Notes under the pieces: model-generated
The model's input: only the letters and a program-made list of their open reading frames with translations
What the model was told of the DNA's origin: nothing
The model's database searches: none
In this document: positions 1 through 11,100 of the stretch, piece by piece
Layout of the letters: each line of letters starts with the position of its first letter
Numbering within the stretch: the stretch's first letter is position 1
Program-made: the position numbers and the translations under genes
DNA from: Atkinsonella hypoxylon
Lineage: Eukaryota > Ascomycota > Sordariomycetes > Hypocreales > Clavicipitaceae
Assembly (NCBI GenBank): GCA_000729835.1
Contig: JFHB01000035.1
Span: forward strand, 62,001-126,000
Direction: 5' to 3'
DNA: 64,000 nucleotides

Positions 1-190
1 CCTGAGGGAATATATATATCACTTTTAGAAACGCGGTCTTGACATCACTTGACCAACGCCCCGACTGTCGGCCGCTCTACATATCTGACGTACTTTCTGT
101 CACAATGAGTACGTAACTATTGTGCCGTCTTCACACTAAGTTAATAAACTAGCAGAGTTCCCAGTTGTTGCTATTCTGTCTATTGCGACC

Positions 191-505
191 ATGGCCGCCC
201 TCCGCCGCGGTCACCCGCGCTGGGCGTTAATTCAAGGTCGAGTCTTCAGCTGTGATACAATAGATCCTGCCGTTACAGGCCTGATCTATGATAAAATGAA
301 CGAACAATGCAGAGATAAATTAGGCGGAAGCAAATTAGTCCCTGATGAAAACCTACCGACATATAATTTTGAGAACCATGGCTTGTTCGCGTACAAATGC
401 TGTGCGCATGGGAACACGAAGTACCCAATAGTTTACCATGATATCTTAGCTGCACAACCGTGGGTTGGGGTCGGGCAGCAGGGTGGCGATTGCTCCAATC
501 CCTAA
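191..505 (+). CDS. Possible small hypothetical protein, 104 aa
   Basis: An open frame starts at an ATG in a good context (ACCATGG) and runs 104 codons. The product has no clear signal peptide or membrane segment. It contains several cysteines, including a KCC pair near residue 70 and a Cys near the C-terminus. I do not recognise a family. It could be one exon of a larger gene, a lone small protein or a chance frame. The first 1 kb of the window otherwise shows nothing I can support. Confidence 0.25.
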   Translation: MAALRRGHPRWALIQGRVFSCDTIDPAVTGLIYDKMNEQCRDKLGGSKLVPDENLPTYNFENHGLFAYKCCAHGNTKYPIVYHDILAAQPWVGVGQQGGDCSNP

Positions 506-1065
506 GTCGATATCATGAGCAAAGCAAAGCGGCAGCGGCAACCGCACGTGGAGAGAGAGAGCATGCAGAGCTTGGTTCGAGTCTAACGTTGGTATATGGT
601 AACTAACTATTTATGTACCTAACTTTATCCTTCGAATTGGCTCGTCACGTGGCGCGGCGCAGCGCAGCCTGCTGACTAACAGCAAGAAGACTACAGCCAA
701 GATAGGTAATTAAATTTCTTCGTACCTTGGACTAGAAAATCAACAGCAAATTTCCCAGCAACCAGTGGTCGTAGAAAGGCGAGAGTTGTACCTCACTATT
801 GTGCCGTATTCTGCGCTGCGATGCAATCACACAAGCAAGACCCGAGAAAGCCTCAACTGGCGCCAACAACAGTTCCCAGTCGTTTAGTAGTTTCTGGCTA
901 GCGTCTCTGCAACCCGCTGCACGACGTCACCGTGCCGCGCGTCAAGCTCCTCCACGCATGATTTCTGATAATTTTCCGTCCGAAAACACCACAGCACCGC
1001 AGTCTTCCCCCCATCTTGCCCTCTTTGCAATTCTTCATCTTGTCTTCTCCTCCACACGTCATAGC

Positions 1066-1362
1066 ATGGCCGCTCTCAAGGCTCGCCGCAACACCGCCAT
1101 CGCAGCCGGCCTCTTGTACCTCATCTCCCTTCCCTTCCTCCTCCTCGTCCTTCTCGGAAACACGCACAATGTCGCCGTGCTCAGAGACCTGTACTTTTTC
1201 CAACTCAATGTCTCGCAAATCATCCCTATTGCCGTGGCCAACGCCAAACTTCTCAACTCGGTAGCCCGGAGCTTGGGTCTCCATGACTTTTATCAAGTCG
1301 GTGTTTGGAACTACTGCGAGGGATACCTCGACACGTATGCGCTCTCCCGACCCGTGTTTCCC

Positions 1363-1412
<50 letters not shown>

Positions 1413-2049
1413 AGAAAACCTCATTTACAACGTTGAGAAATAAAGCAACATGGAATAACGTGCGTTCTTCTCCAACAGCGGCATCACATTTTGCTCCACC
1501 CCCAAATCCTTCTACTGGTTCAACCCTGTCCAGATCCTCGTCAGCCAGCTGCTCGCCGGAGCCCGAATCGCCCTCCCCGCCCAGGTCACCACCATCCTGC
1601 GCCTCCTAGAAGTCGGCTCCAAAGTCATGTACGCCCTCTTCATGGCCGGCACCGTCCTCAGCTTCGCCCTCCTCCTGGGCACACCCCTCGTCATGCGCAC
1701 GCGCTGGTTCAGCCTGTTCGTCTCCTTCATCGGCGGCCTGGCAGGCGTGGCCCTCACCGTCGCCGCCATCATTGCCACCGTCATTACCGTCGCCGCCAAG
1801 GTCGCTCTCACGGCGCAGGACCAGCTGAACATCAAGGTGAATATCGGCTCCAAGATGTTTGCCTTCATGTGGATCGGCGCCGTGACCACCGACCTGGCCT
1901 TCTTGTTGCATGCCACCATGGTATGCTGCTGTAAGCCAATTCGCAAGGACACTGCCCCGAGCGAGCTCAAGGGATTCCCGACGAGCAGCTCGAATCGCTT
2001 GTCCAACCTGTCTACCCTTCTGAGACGGAGGAAGGGGGTTGCGTCTTAG
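1066..2049 (+). CDS. SUR7/PalI-family cortical membrane protein, 279 aa
   Basis: Two exons, 1066-1334 and 1479-2049, joined in phase 2; the 144-nt intron uses GTATGC and AACAG. The start at 1066 places a hydrophobic helix at residues 11-32, usual for the family; an in-frame upstream ATG region lacks this character. A second loop carries the WNYCEG...FCS cysteine pair typical of SUR7-like claudin-fold proteins, and the intron lies between these two cysteines. Three further hydrophobic helices occupy about residues 140-245, and a basic Ser-rich tail follows (RRRKGVAS). SUR7/PalI proteins sit in the plasma membrane at eisosomes or act in ambient-pH sensing. The sequence does not say which of the two roles applies. 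The gene converges on the PLC-like gene downstream. Confidence 0.85.
1365..1412. repeat. (CT)n(CA)n compound microsatellite inside an intron
   Basis: About 14 CT units pass directly into about 10 CA units. The tract lies wholly inside the intron of the SUR7-like gene. It probably supplies the pyrimidine-rich stretch and varies between strains. Confidence 0.9.
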
Positions 2050-2531
2050 AAGGCGCGTTCCTGTCAATTACACAGACATTCTTCTTTTTGGCGTCGAGGA
2101 CAAAAATAATCTTTGATGATTCATTGGTAGGTAGTCTTATAGGGGAATTTGCATCGTACTTGGCGTGATGGGTTTTGTTGTGTATCGCAGGAAGGCGATG
2201 GACAACCAGCTTGGTTTTTGATTGAAAAGTAGAACATTCACGAGCCTACAAGCAGTATTCAATCAGAATACATATATAGACACCACAAGCGCTTAAAGTC
2301 GGAAATGAATAACAGAACATGGTAATTAACGACCAACACCCACATTACATCACAAGACATTGAAACATGGCAAATTGTAATCCAACGCTCTTTTGTATTC
2401 ATCGCTTTCCCCCAAGTCCAAAATCAATCGCTGCCATGACCCAAAATGCAAACGCTCATTACCCACGGTTGGTAAAAGTTCCTATCCAACTTGAAAGGTG
2501 GTGTTTTTTTTTGTGTTTTTTTGCTGTTGTT

Positions 2532-2591
2532 GTGTGTAAGTGTATGTGTGCGTGCGTGTATGTGTGCGTGTATGTGTGCGTGTATGTGCGT
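2532..2591. repeat. TG-rich imperfect microsatellite
   Basis: Imperfect TGTGTGCG/TGTATG units lie just past the stop codon of the minus-strand PLC-like gene, in the 558-bp gap between two convergent genes. The rest of the gap (2050-2531) holds no gene I can support. Confidence 0.7.
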
Positions 2592-2607
2592 GACAAACTC
2601 CCCCTCG

Positions 2608-4266
2608 TCAAGCAATCTTCACTTTCCCTCCCAAATCCCCACACTTCCTCGCCGCCAGACACTTGTTGATCGTCATGGCCATCGCCTTATGCGAGTTCCC
2701 ATGTATGTCGTCCAACGTCACCATACTCGGATACGTCTGATCCGTCAAGGCCTCCCAGAAGGCGCCGTAGAGCGTCGCCCACGCCGCGCCGCTTAGCTCC
2801 ATGATGGAATCGAGAGGGAAAGCAACCTGGATGCCAATCTGCGTCAGAATCCAGTCCATGTTGTACATCTCCTGGCCCCTCGAGCCGCGCGCGTCCCGCA
2901 GGCTCGCCACCTGGTCCTTCACCATGCTCGACACATCATTCGTCTCGGACCAGTGCGTCCTGAGCGGGAAATTGATTCCCGACACGAACCCTGCCTCGCC
3001 GCCCGGGAAGTGTTCTCTCCGCGCCCAGTTGCTGGGGATGCGGACCAGGACCGTTGACTCGCCCTTGTCCACGAGGCCTGGATTGATGAAGTAGTCGAGG
3101 GGCCGTGTGGTGAGGTCTTCGTCGTCGGAGACGGCGACACGGCCGTTGATGCGCTCGAGCTCCCTGTAGAGCTCCTTGAGGTCGTCGTCGTCCACCGGGC
3201 GGAAGCCCTTGTCTCCGTTGCGCGCGTCCCCCTCGTGGATGTCCCAGATGTACATCTCGCCCGGGTACTTGGTGGTGAAGTCGTTGAACATGTCGACCAT
3301 TTCTCGGAGCTTGGGGCCCATCATGCCGTTGTAAATCTTGCCCAGGAACGACCCGTGGCTCTCGCGGTACTTGCCATGCCGGAGGACTGGACGCACGTCG
3401 AGGACACGAATGCCTCCGTTGCCGAGCTGGTCGAAGAGGGGGACGGTGTGAGTCTGTGTGTTACGAGGCTGCGCGACCCCGATTGCCTCGCCGCATTTCC
3501 ACAACCCCGCGTGGTGGGAGCGAGGAAGCATGATGTCGCGGAGAGAAAGGTTTCCAATCTCAGGCAGCTGCGATTGCATCCACTGGATCGGACCGTCGTT
3601 GGATATGAAGTCTCCTTCCTTGCCGGCGAGCACGAAGCCCACTCCGCCGGGGAGACGGTTGAAGCCGAGGTTATGTTCTGTGCCTTCCGCATTGTTGAGT
3701 GTCTTGAGTTGCTCGCGGAACTGGACCCAGACATTATGAGATAGCTTGGCGCGGTATTGAACCTGGAAAGAGGCAGGTTGCTCGGTCCCTTCCAGCGCGT
3801 ACGTCACCTCTCCTGCCGAATCGGCGCGATTGCGCAAGCCGTATCCTTCGTTGTTGGCGCGTACGGTGACGGACTGCCCCGGAGTCACGTACATGGGCCA
3901 CTTGTCCTCCCACATGAAGAGCTGATAAGAGTTGTTGTACGTCTTATGCCAGCGGTAAGGTGTGGCGTTGATGATAGACACAAGCGTGTCGTAGTCGTCC
4001 TCGGGGCCCCTGTCCTGTCGGCGAATGAGCGAGGAGGAGCCAGGTGATTTTGTGCTGGGCAGGCTGTCTTCATGAACGAGAACCTTGCGAAAAGGTGCTG
4101 CTTCGTCGTCTAAAGAAGGGGTCTGCCACGACTTGATGTTCTGGACGACATCTTGTCCGTCTTCCACGACGACGGGATCCACGCCGATTGCAGGAAGGCC
4201 GCTGACAAGGGCTCCAAAGAGCACAGCCACGGCCACTGAGTGATGAGAGGTGCTGACGAGACGCAT
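2608..4266 (-). CDS. Secreted PLC-like phosphodiesterase, 552 aa
   Basis: Single exon. The start at 4266 was chosen because residues 1-24 form a signal peptide (MRLVSTSHHSVAVAVLFGA...); the frame stays open 84 codons further upstream but that part looks like leader. An N-terminal beta-rich region (about 90-200) precedes a PI-PLC X-like TIM barrel. Residues 249-254 (RSHHAG) match the first catalytic His region and RESHG at 301-305 supplies the second His. WDIHEGD near 341 fits a barrel strand. These are the features of the secreted fungal PLC-like phosphodiesterase superfamily, which cleaves phosphodiester headgroups of phosphoinositides or GPI-type lipids. The true substrate cannot be read here. 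The upstream DNA is unusually repetitive. Confidence 0.8.
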   Translation of the reverse strand: MRLVSTSHHSVAVAVLFGALVSGLPAIGVDPVVVEDGQDVVQNIKSWQTPSLDDEAAPFRKVLVHEDSLPSTKSPGSSSLIRRQDRGPEDDYDTLVSIINATPYRWHKTYNNSYQLFMWEDKWPMYVTPGQSVTVRANNEGYGLRNRADSAGEVTYALEGTEQPASFQVQYRAKLSHNVWVQFREQLKTLNNAEGTEHNLGFNRLPGGVGFVLAGKEGDFISNDGPIQWMQSQLPEIGNLSLRDIMLPRSHHAGLWKCGEAIGVAQPRNTQTHTVPLFDQLGNGGIRVLDVRPVLRHGKYRESHGSFLGKIYNGMMGPKLREMVDMFNDFTTKYPGEMYIWDIHEGDARNGDKGFRPVDDDDLKELYRELERINGRVAVSDDEDLTTRPLDYFINPGLVDKGESTVLVRIPSNWARREHFPGGEAGFVSGINFPLRTHWSETNDVSSMVKDQVASLRDARGSRGQEMYNMDWILTQIGIQVAFPLDSIMELSGAAWATLYGAFWEALTDQTYPSMVTLDDIHGNSHKAMAMTINKCLAARKCGDLGGKVKIA

Positions 4267-4590
4267 CTCGAATACTGGAGAGAACTGACTTTTGAGAGGA
4301 GAGGGGAGTAGAAGAGATGAGGTGCGGATATTAGAGAGAGAGTTTAGAAAAGGGAGAGTATACAGAAGACAAGGTTTGTGGCGATTAAATCTGGTCAGTA
4401 TTGCGAGTTGGCTCTGTTGATTTGTGTTGGTAGTGTTTAGGGCTTGCAGATGGCGTGAAGAGATTCCCTCTGGCTGTTTGATGACGGTGTGAAAGCTGGA
4501 CAAGGTCAGGAGCAGCAAGTGCTGTTTGTTGACTTTGTGAGTGCTGAATGAGGAGACCCCCGCTGGCTGTTTGATAACGGTGTGTGAGAG

Positions 4591-4694
4591 ATGATCAGAG
4601 TCGAAGTAGCAAGTGCTATATGACTGTGAGTGATGGATGAAGATGATCAGAGTCGAAGTAGCAAGTGCTATATGACTGTGAGTGATGGATGAAG
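4591..4694. repeat. Exact tandem duplication of a 52-bp unit
   Basis: Copy one is 4591-4642 and copy two is 4643-4694; they are identical through the unit containing TCGAAGTAGCAAGTGCTA. A looser copy of the same theme (TGGCTGTTTGATGACGG ... GCAAGTGCT) lies at about 4450-4560. The block is roughly 325-430 bp upstream of the PLC-like start codon, so it lies in that gene's promoter or leader. Confidence 0.9.
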
Positions 4695-5102
4695 ATGAAG
4701 ATGGTGAAGATGAAGAGAAGAGAACCTAAGGGGAAGACGGGGGTTTTTATAGCAAAACAAACAAACAGAGTTTTCACCTGCATCCATAGAATCCCGGAAC
4801 ACAAAACGTAATGCCTTACGATACTTTGCCATAAACGCAAATGTAAACTCAAAGGACTTCGGTCAAGGTTTGACGGTAACTTTACGCCAGTGGGACGTAA
4901 CGCATGTAAGTTTGAAGCTGCATTGACTTTATAAAAAGCACCACGAAGCTTCTAAACTTATTCGGCCATCTTACCTCGTCGCTGTAACAGAGAAAGCAAA
5001 GTAGGACCATCATGTATCCGAGAAGAGAGACCATTCTTCATAAAGCCGCTCTTGATATACGCTTCTGATCCAAGGTGGTCGTCAGGAATCTGTCGGCAAG
5101 AG

Positions 5103-5520
5103 CAAGTGCTGTGAGAGCCCGGGATCAAAGGCTTATTTCGCTCCTTAGGGTTTTTACTTGCATCAGTCTAAAGTCTAACACTACACCGGTAGTGAGACTT
5201 TGAAGGTTATACCAGATTACGTATGAAACAACTGCTCTGGGTGAGAAAGATCGTCATGAATCCACACCGAGATCATAGAGGTACCCCGTCACACCTTCTT
5301 CGAAATCCGTTCTTTTTACCTTTTCAAACAAGCGCTACAAGTGCTTGGATCCAAAGGCTTCTCTCCTCTGCTTAGAGTTTAGAGCGTGCTGCATGTAAAA
5401 ACTCTGCCCCAATGCAGGCAGGAGAGACTTCAAGTTTGTGACAGATTAAGCAGCAAACGACTGTCGTGGTTCCGAAAGATTGTCATCGATCCATGTCTTG
5501 ACTATAAAGCAAACCCGTCG
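5103..5520. repeat. Diverged tandem repeat of about 230-235 bp, two copies
   Basis: Copy A spans about 5103-5290 and copy B about 5338-5520. Shared anchors occur in the same order: CAAGTGCT, GGATC(C)AAAGGCTT, GAGACTT, ACAGATTA/CCAGATTA, GAAAGAT(C/T)GTCAT, ATCCA and CCCGTC. The copies differ at many positions, so this is an old duplication. It lies between the PLC-like promoter and the 3' end of CSN3. Confidence 0.6.
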
Positions 5521-5555
5521 TGGCAGGGACTTATAAGGATACGCTACGATGAACC

Positions 5556-5583
5556 CATATGATCACGCTAGCGTGATCATATG
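5556..5583. repeat. Perfect 28-bp palindrome
   Basis: Two 14-base arms (CATATGATCACGCT and its exact reverse complement) meet with no spacer at 5569/5570. Flanking bases do not pair. It lies about 165 bp beyond the stop codon of CSN3. It could be a dimeric protein site, a cruciform or an insertion scar; nothing decides between these. Confidence 0.95.
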
Positions 5584-5747
5584 CAACTGCCACTTATCCT
5601 TCAAAATATAAAGTTTCATCACACCGTTGGCTCGTGTTGCCACAGCTATACCTCCCCCATCGGAGCTTGCAACAAACCATTCCATTTTTTTCTCTATGCA
5701 CGAAAAAAGGCCATCTATGCCCTCAAACTCCCAGACAAAGCAACTCG

Positions 5748-7361
5748 CTACGAATGAGCCACAACACCAACCATCAGGTCTTCGTCCTCTATCTGAGAGT
5801 CATAATCGACTCCAGCGTCGGCGCTGTCTTTCTCAGCGCGCTTTTGTTCCCTGGCAATATGTTTCACATACTCTTTGCTGCTGCTCAGCTGGTCACTCAT
5901 ATATTGGTATTTTCGGCCAAGTGACTCAATGTTGTTATAGCTTTTCGCAATCTGGATTACGACTTCTGCTTCTGATAATGCGTCGCTGTCCTCTAGAAAC
6001 GACAGATACCTTTCGCCAGCGCCTTGCTCGATTTGACCGTTTAGCATGCCAGCTTCAATCATCTGACAAATCAGGGCCTCAACAGCATCATTGTTTCCCA
6101 AAGGCTTTCCCGTTTCGGCGTTCAGAGTCATGTTTCGAACCTGGTCAATCCCGATACGTTGGTATATTTGTTGTAGATTGATGATTTGCCACTTTTGGTA
6201 AGAGGAAAGGATCTCTTGTAGAAGAGATGTGGTTCCGTCTTCCTCCCAGATCTGCGCATTCTTCTCGATTTCTGACTTGAGGTTCTCAGCGTCTGCTGAT
6301 TCGAACGCTTGAGCTACGTCATGATAGGCCTTGGCAGTGAGCTTGAAGGCCCCTCGGGCATTTCCAGAAATGTAAGCAGGCGCTGTTGGGCATTGCCCTT
6401 GGCTGAGCAGCCCGATGAGTATCCATCTCTTGTACGAGTCTATCATGATCTTGCTGACGGCTCTATCCTTTGAGGGATGAGATATGATTTGCTCGAAAGC
6501 TTCTTGCGCTTTTCTCCAATCTCTCCTTGAAATGTACACGAGGCCACGTAGGTAGTTATATTCTAAAACAGTAGCTGCGCTCACCTTTTCCGTGAGGCAA
6601 GTTTGTGTTGAGATATATGAAGTCGGGAGCAGGCATTCGTCACAAAGTACGCTGTACTCTTTTGTGTTCGCAGAATTGGGGTAGAACAGAATGTCTCGAT
6701 CGATGACTTGTAGGGCTGGTTCTATTGAGTTGGAGTTGTACGCCAGCCGGGCTAACATGAAGTGGGCGGAAGTAAATAATGATCCTGTAGGGTCAATGCG
6801 AAGGATTGCTGTAGACAAGAGCTCAACAGCGACCGATGCCTGAAAGCAGTAAGAAATGTTAGAGAAACGTTGCATAACAGCCTTTGAGTTCTCGTTGGTA
6901 ACTTGCCGGAAAGAGCTCCCTGCTCGCGATCTTGTCGAAGAGGCCCAGCAGAGATTTACCGGCATATCGTATCTGTATGGGATCAAAAGTGACGAGAAAC
7001 TCTACAATCTTGTCGAGGAATAGCTTCAGCGGGAACTGTGGGCCATCATTCATGGACTCGGAGAGGATTTGAAGAATGAAGAGATAGCTAATAGAATGAG
7101 ATGAGGGGTCAATGATCTGGTGATATGTTAGGATTTGTTTGCATCAGAAGACCAACTCCTACGCCCAAAGAGTATATGCTCTGACGGCCTTACCTTGAGA
7201 AAGTGCTCTGGGTTCTTCGCAATGACGGGATGCATCTCGGACGGGATGCTGCTCAGCGATGCAATGTGTTGCCTGATGGAAGCGTCATATTCCTTTGCTG
7301 CCGACACCTCCGAAGCCCTGACAGGTATCAATGCTTTCAATACATTGCCAAGTTTTTCCAT
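5748..7361 (-). CDS. csn3: COP9 signalosome complex subunit 3 (CSN3), 489 aa
   Basis: Three exons on the minus strand: 7361-7194, 7116-6907 and 6839-5748. Intron 1 is canonical (GTAAGG...CCAG). Intron 2 (6906-6840) fits only as a GC-AG intron with donor GCAAGT, because the nearby GTTACC site gives the wrong phase. The product is helical throughout, with a C-terminal PCI-type region at about residues 330-430, an acidic end and the ordered family motifs (for example FLVTFDPIQIRYAG in exon 2). CSN3 is a scaffold subunit of the complex that removes Nedd8 from cullins and so tunes ubiquitin ligases and fungal development. The length matches fungal CSN3 proteins. Confidence 0.85.
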
Positions 7362-8120
7362 TATTCTCCCTATTGCGCGTTATGGGATTTGGGAGACTGG
7401 TACAAATGGTATGTGATGTATGTGGACGAAGCTACCGCTGATTTCGACGTCAACAGCTGATGGCGTTTCCCACAGCTCCTAGTTACAGCAGGACGAGCCT
7501 CATGCTATGATTCAGTAATCAAGCTCAATGTGCCCGCATGCGATAAGAACAGGGACATAAACCGAGACAGGACAGCTTCAGGATGCGGCGGGTTTGGCAC
7601 TTCAGTATTGGATTTTAATGCAGGACACGGACGGGGGGTTGCAGCAAGGAAGCAGTTGATCGTGGAAAGATCCAGGTGTGGGGTTGCACAGGCCACCCAC
7701 TCACCCACTCTTTTAAGGCGAGATTCTCCATGGAGGCAGGATCCAAGAGGCCAAGAGGCAACACTCGCCCAAGATATTACGGCCTACAGGGTGGGTGCTC
7801 TTGCTCCACGGAATCCAGCTCAATAGACGCATAGACGCATAGACGCCAGACATATCTAAAATCTGGTCATGGCTCAGGCCTGGTCAGGGGAGCCGTCAGT
7901 AAACTTGGGACCCCTATTATTATTAAGCGCACAACACGCTCCAAAATACCGAGCAATGCCATTATTCATTTGTTATCTACTTCCTGCCCTTCTGTCTTCG
8001 TTTCCTAACATCAGCATCTCGCTTAAGAAGCCACTGAAAAGTCTTGCATAAAGAATTACTGTATAAGTCTAAATGAACGAGTTCTTGAAACAATAGGAAG
8101 GAGTAGCGCCTTTGATGCTG
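7362..8120. other. Intergenic, about 760 bp
   Basis: It holds the CSN3 promoter and the 3' flank of the remodeller. A short (ATAGACGC)x3 run lies near 7823-7846. No gene is supported; the 98-codon frame at 7530 begins with GTG and lacks family features. Confidence 0.5.
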
Positions 8121-11100
8121 CTAATTGTTGAGCTGCCGTATATTACAGCTCACCTGCTGTAGGTGCTGATAAAGAACTGCCAAAATCTGGGCTTTCTGGA
8201 CCGGGTTCAATTCACTGGAGTGAATCGTGTGATCAATTCTTACACGTATAGCAGACTCCAGAGTGCCCTGTGGCATCTGGCTCCAGACTGGGTTCTGGCC
8301 TAGCTGTTGCTGCGACTGTGTCGCACTTATATATGATCCAGCAAGGAGATCTCTCGAATGGGATATGAGGGAAGGGCCAGGTAAGTTTCCTCCGATGGTT
8401 CTATTCTCTTGCTGTCGGCTGTGGTCGGTGGGGAGGGAATGCCGATTGATGTCGAGGTTCCAGCTGTCCCTGATGAAGTTCGGTCTGGTGTCGACGACAG
8501 GGACAGGCTGCGAGCCCGTTTGGGCTCCGGGAAGCTCGAAACTGGACTTTCTGTACCTTTCTTTGATGCGTTTTTCCGCATCTGACCACCCTTTGGACTT
8601 GTGCTGTTTCCGGTATTGCGTGGCGTCGCCTTCGGAGCTGTTGGCTTTGGGTTGGAGTTCGTCTTTGCTGTACGCTGCTGTCTCGGACTTTTTGGTTTCT
8701 GCGGTCGACACGGCGTCACTATCTCGTTTCGACGGGTGATTTTCGTTGTTGGCTCCTGTTGAGCTCCTTTGTCAACCTTTTTCGCCTGTTTGACTCCTTT
8801 TCTTGGCGTCATGCATGGAGTCTTGGCTTTATATGGAGAGGTCTTCCGTGCTTTACCTTCTAGTGCTTCACCCTCGTCGGACGACGATGACGACACGGAT
8901 GCTGCATCCGCTCCAGTAAAGTTGTCTGAAGCGTCAGAATCAAAGGGAAGGTCGGCATCTGGTAGGAATCCTGCAAAGGCGTCTGTCTTGTAACTCATTT
9001 TCTGATGCAAAAGATGAACACCGTCAGCAATGCTTATTTTGAGATAGCTCATGTAACTCACCGTTCGACGTCTTCCGCCTCTCCCTAATATCTCTTGTTT
9101 CGCTTCCGCTTGGCGACGAGCCTCTGCCTCCCTTTCTGCGAGTATTTTATCCCAAACACTGGAAGAAATGGGTTCGGGTGCATCTGTCTCTAGTGTACCG
9201 ACCAAACCATCCTCCAATGAACCTTTCTCATTTTCCCAGACCTTGGCATACGAGAACTGCGCTTCTGCCGATCCGTCCTCGTCCGTCTTCGTTTGCTCAA
9301 TGTCAGATCGGTCTAGTAGTTTGTCAATAGAAGGGCCATCGTAGTGGATAGCGCCCTTTTGATAATCATCACTAAAAAGTGCCTGGGCGCCGTGCTTCAG
9401 AATAGATTCTAAATCATCACCTGCCACGTTGTCATCGTCCATGCTTTCAATGAGAGCATGATCTAGAGCCATTTTCTTTTTGCCAATCTGCATAATCCTC
9501 TCCTCTACGGTGTCTTTGGTCATCAACTGAAAACAAAGAACCTTGCGTTTCTGACCAATACGGTGCGCTCGTGATAAGGCCTGAATGTCTTGATGTGGGT
9601 TAAAATCAGGATCCATGATAATTACCGTGTCTGCTGTTGCCAAGTTGATTCCCACACCACCCGCACGGGTTGACAGTAAGAAGGCGAATATGGTAGAATC
9701 TGGTGCATTGAATGCATCGATACGACGCTGCTTTTCCAAGCTTGATATTCGGCCATCGAGTCTTTTGTATTCAAAGCCAATGCCGTTAAGAAAATCTTCC
9801 ATGATGTCGAGTTGCTGAAGAAATTGGCTGAATATGAGAACTCGATGACCTCTTTCTTTCAACTTTGGAAGCATAATCTGGAGCAGTAACAGCTTTGCAG
9901 ATGCCTCTACCAAATTTCGGTGAATGATTGCTGGATCATCATGTTTTTCTTCGATGGCGTCGGAGTACATGAAAGGATGGCATAGACACTTCCGCAGCTG
10001 CACTAACATATTATTAAGACTGCCACGGTCTTTGCTTTTCATCGTACTGTTGGCAAAAATGGCCTTGATGAGTTGCGGATTCTTCGCCATGATGCTTTTG
10101 GAAAGCTTTTCCTGAATAACAGTCATGGTGACAGGAAGAATTATTTGAGCCATCGGAGGTAGAAACTTGAGGACGCCAAGCTTGGTTCTTCTCAGAAAGT
10201 AAGGCCGAATCGCCTCATGCAGCTTCGGGAGCGTTTCCTTGTCCAATACAGCAAATTCTTCGTCAAGTTTGTTCGCATCTTTTGATTCATCAATGAATTG
10301 GATCAGGTTGAACAGTTCCCGCTTATTGTTTTGCAGAGGTGTGCCTGTAAGTAGCAATCGAAACGGAATCTTCAGGGCATGTAATGCCTGATATAGTAAA
10401 TTGCAATCATTTTTAAGGCGTTGGCCTTCATCGACCACCAGCCCCTCCCAACGCACGGAGCTAAAGAGTTGTTTGGTTCTTGGGTCTTGAGCAGAGTCAT
10501 AGGACATGATAACAACGTGTGCCGTCATGTCGTGGTGTCCTCGTGGAAATAGCTCATATTTGTATGCAAGATCTTGCGAATCTTTGCCGCCATGGTAAGC
10601 AACAACCCGTAGGTCTGGGGCCCACTGTCTGAATTCCCTGCGCCAGTTTCCACAGGTTGCATTTGGTACAGAAATGAGAAACGGCCAACACTACAGCGAC
10701 AAGTTAGTTTTCATCGATTCCCTGATTTTTTGGGTTGTTTGGGAGTAGTGCGACAGCACACACCTGTGGACTTTCCTGCACAAGATAGGTGACAAGACTG
10801 ACGACTTGAACAGTTTTGCCGAGTCCCATCTCGTCCGCCAGAATAACACTTCGCCCCTTGTGATAGTTTGATAGAAGCCAATTCAGCCCCTCGATTTGAT
10901 ATCCCATGAGTTTGCCCCTCTTCAATCCTGGTGGTTGAACTACAATCTCTTTCAGCTCGTTGTTTTTGAATATTCGAATGCGTTCTTTCATATTATTGTT
11001 AGAAGCCTGTCGGAAGTATTTGCCTCCGAGATAGTCGTGATAGGCGAGCTCAAAGGCAGCATATATGCTCCCTGAATCTTTTGATGGAGGTTCATCCCAC

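Noticed and set aside
565..590. GGTTCGAGTC as a tRNA B box
   Set aside because: No A box or cloverleaf pairing surrounds it; the T-stem does not pair.
898..1413. Minus-strand frame rich in Val-Cys and Arg-Glu repeats
   Set aside because: It is the reverse complement of the microsatellite and the SUR7-like exon.
8327..8711. Unspliced C-terminal frame of the remodeller as the main product
   Set aside because: The other frame continues to 8121 with better third-position bias, a phase-matched intron exists, and the total length then matches Mit1. Kept only as a possible isoform.
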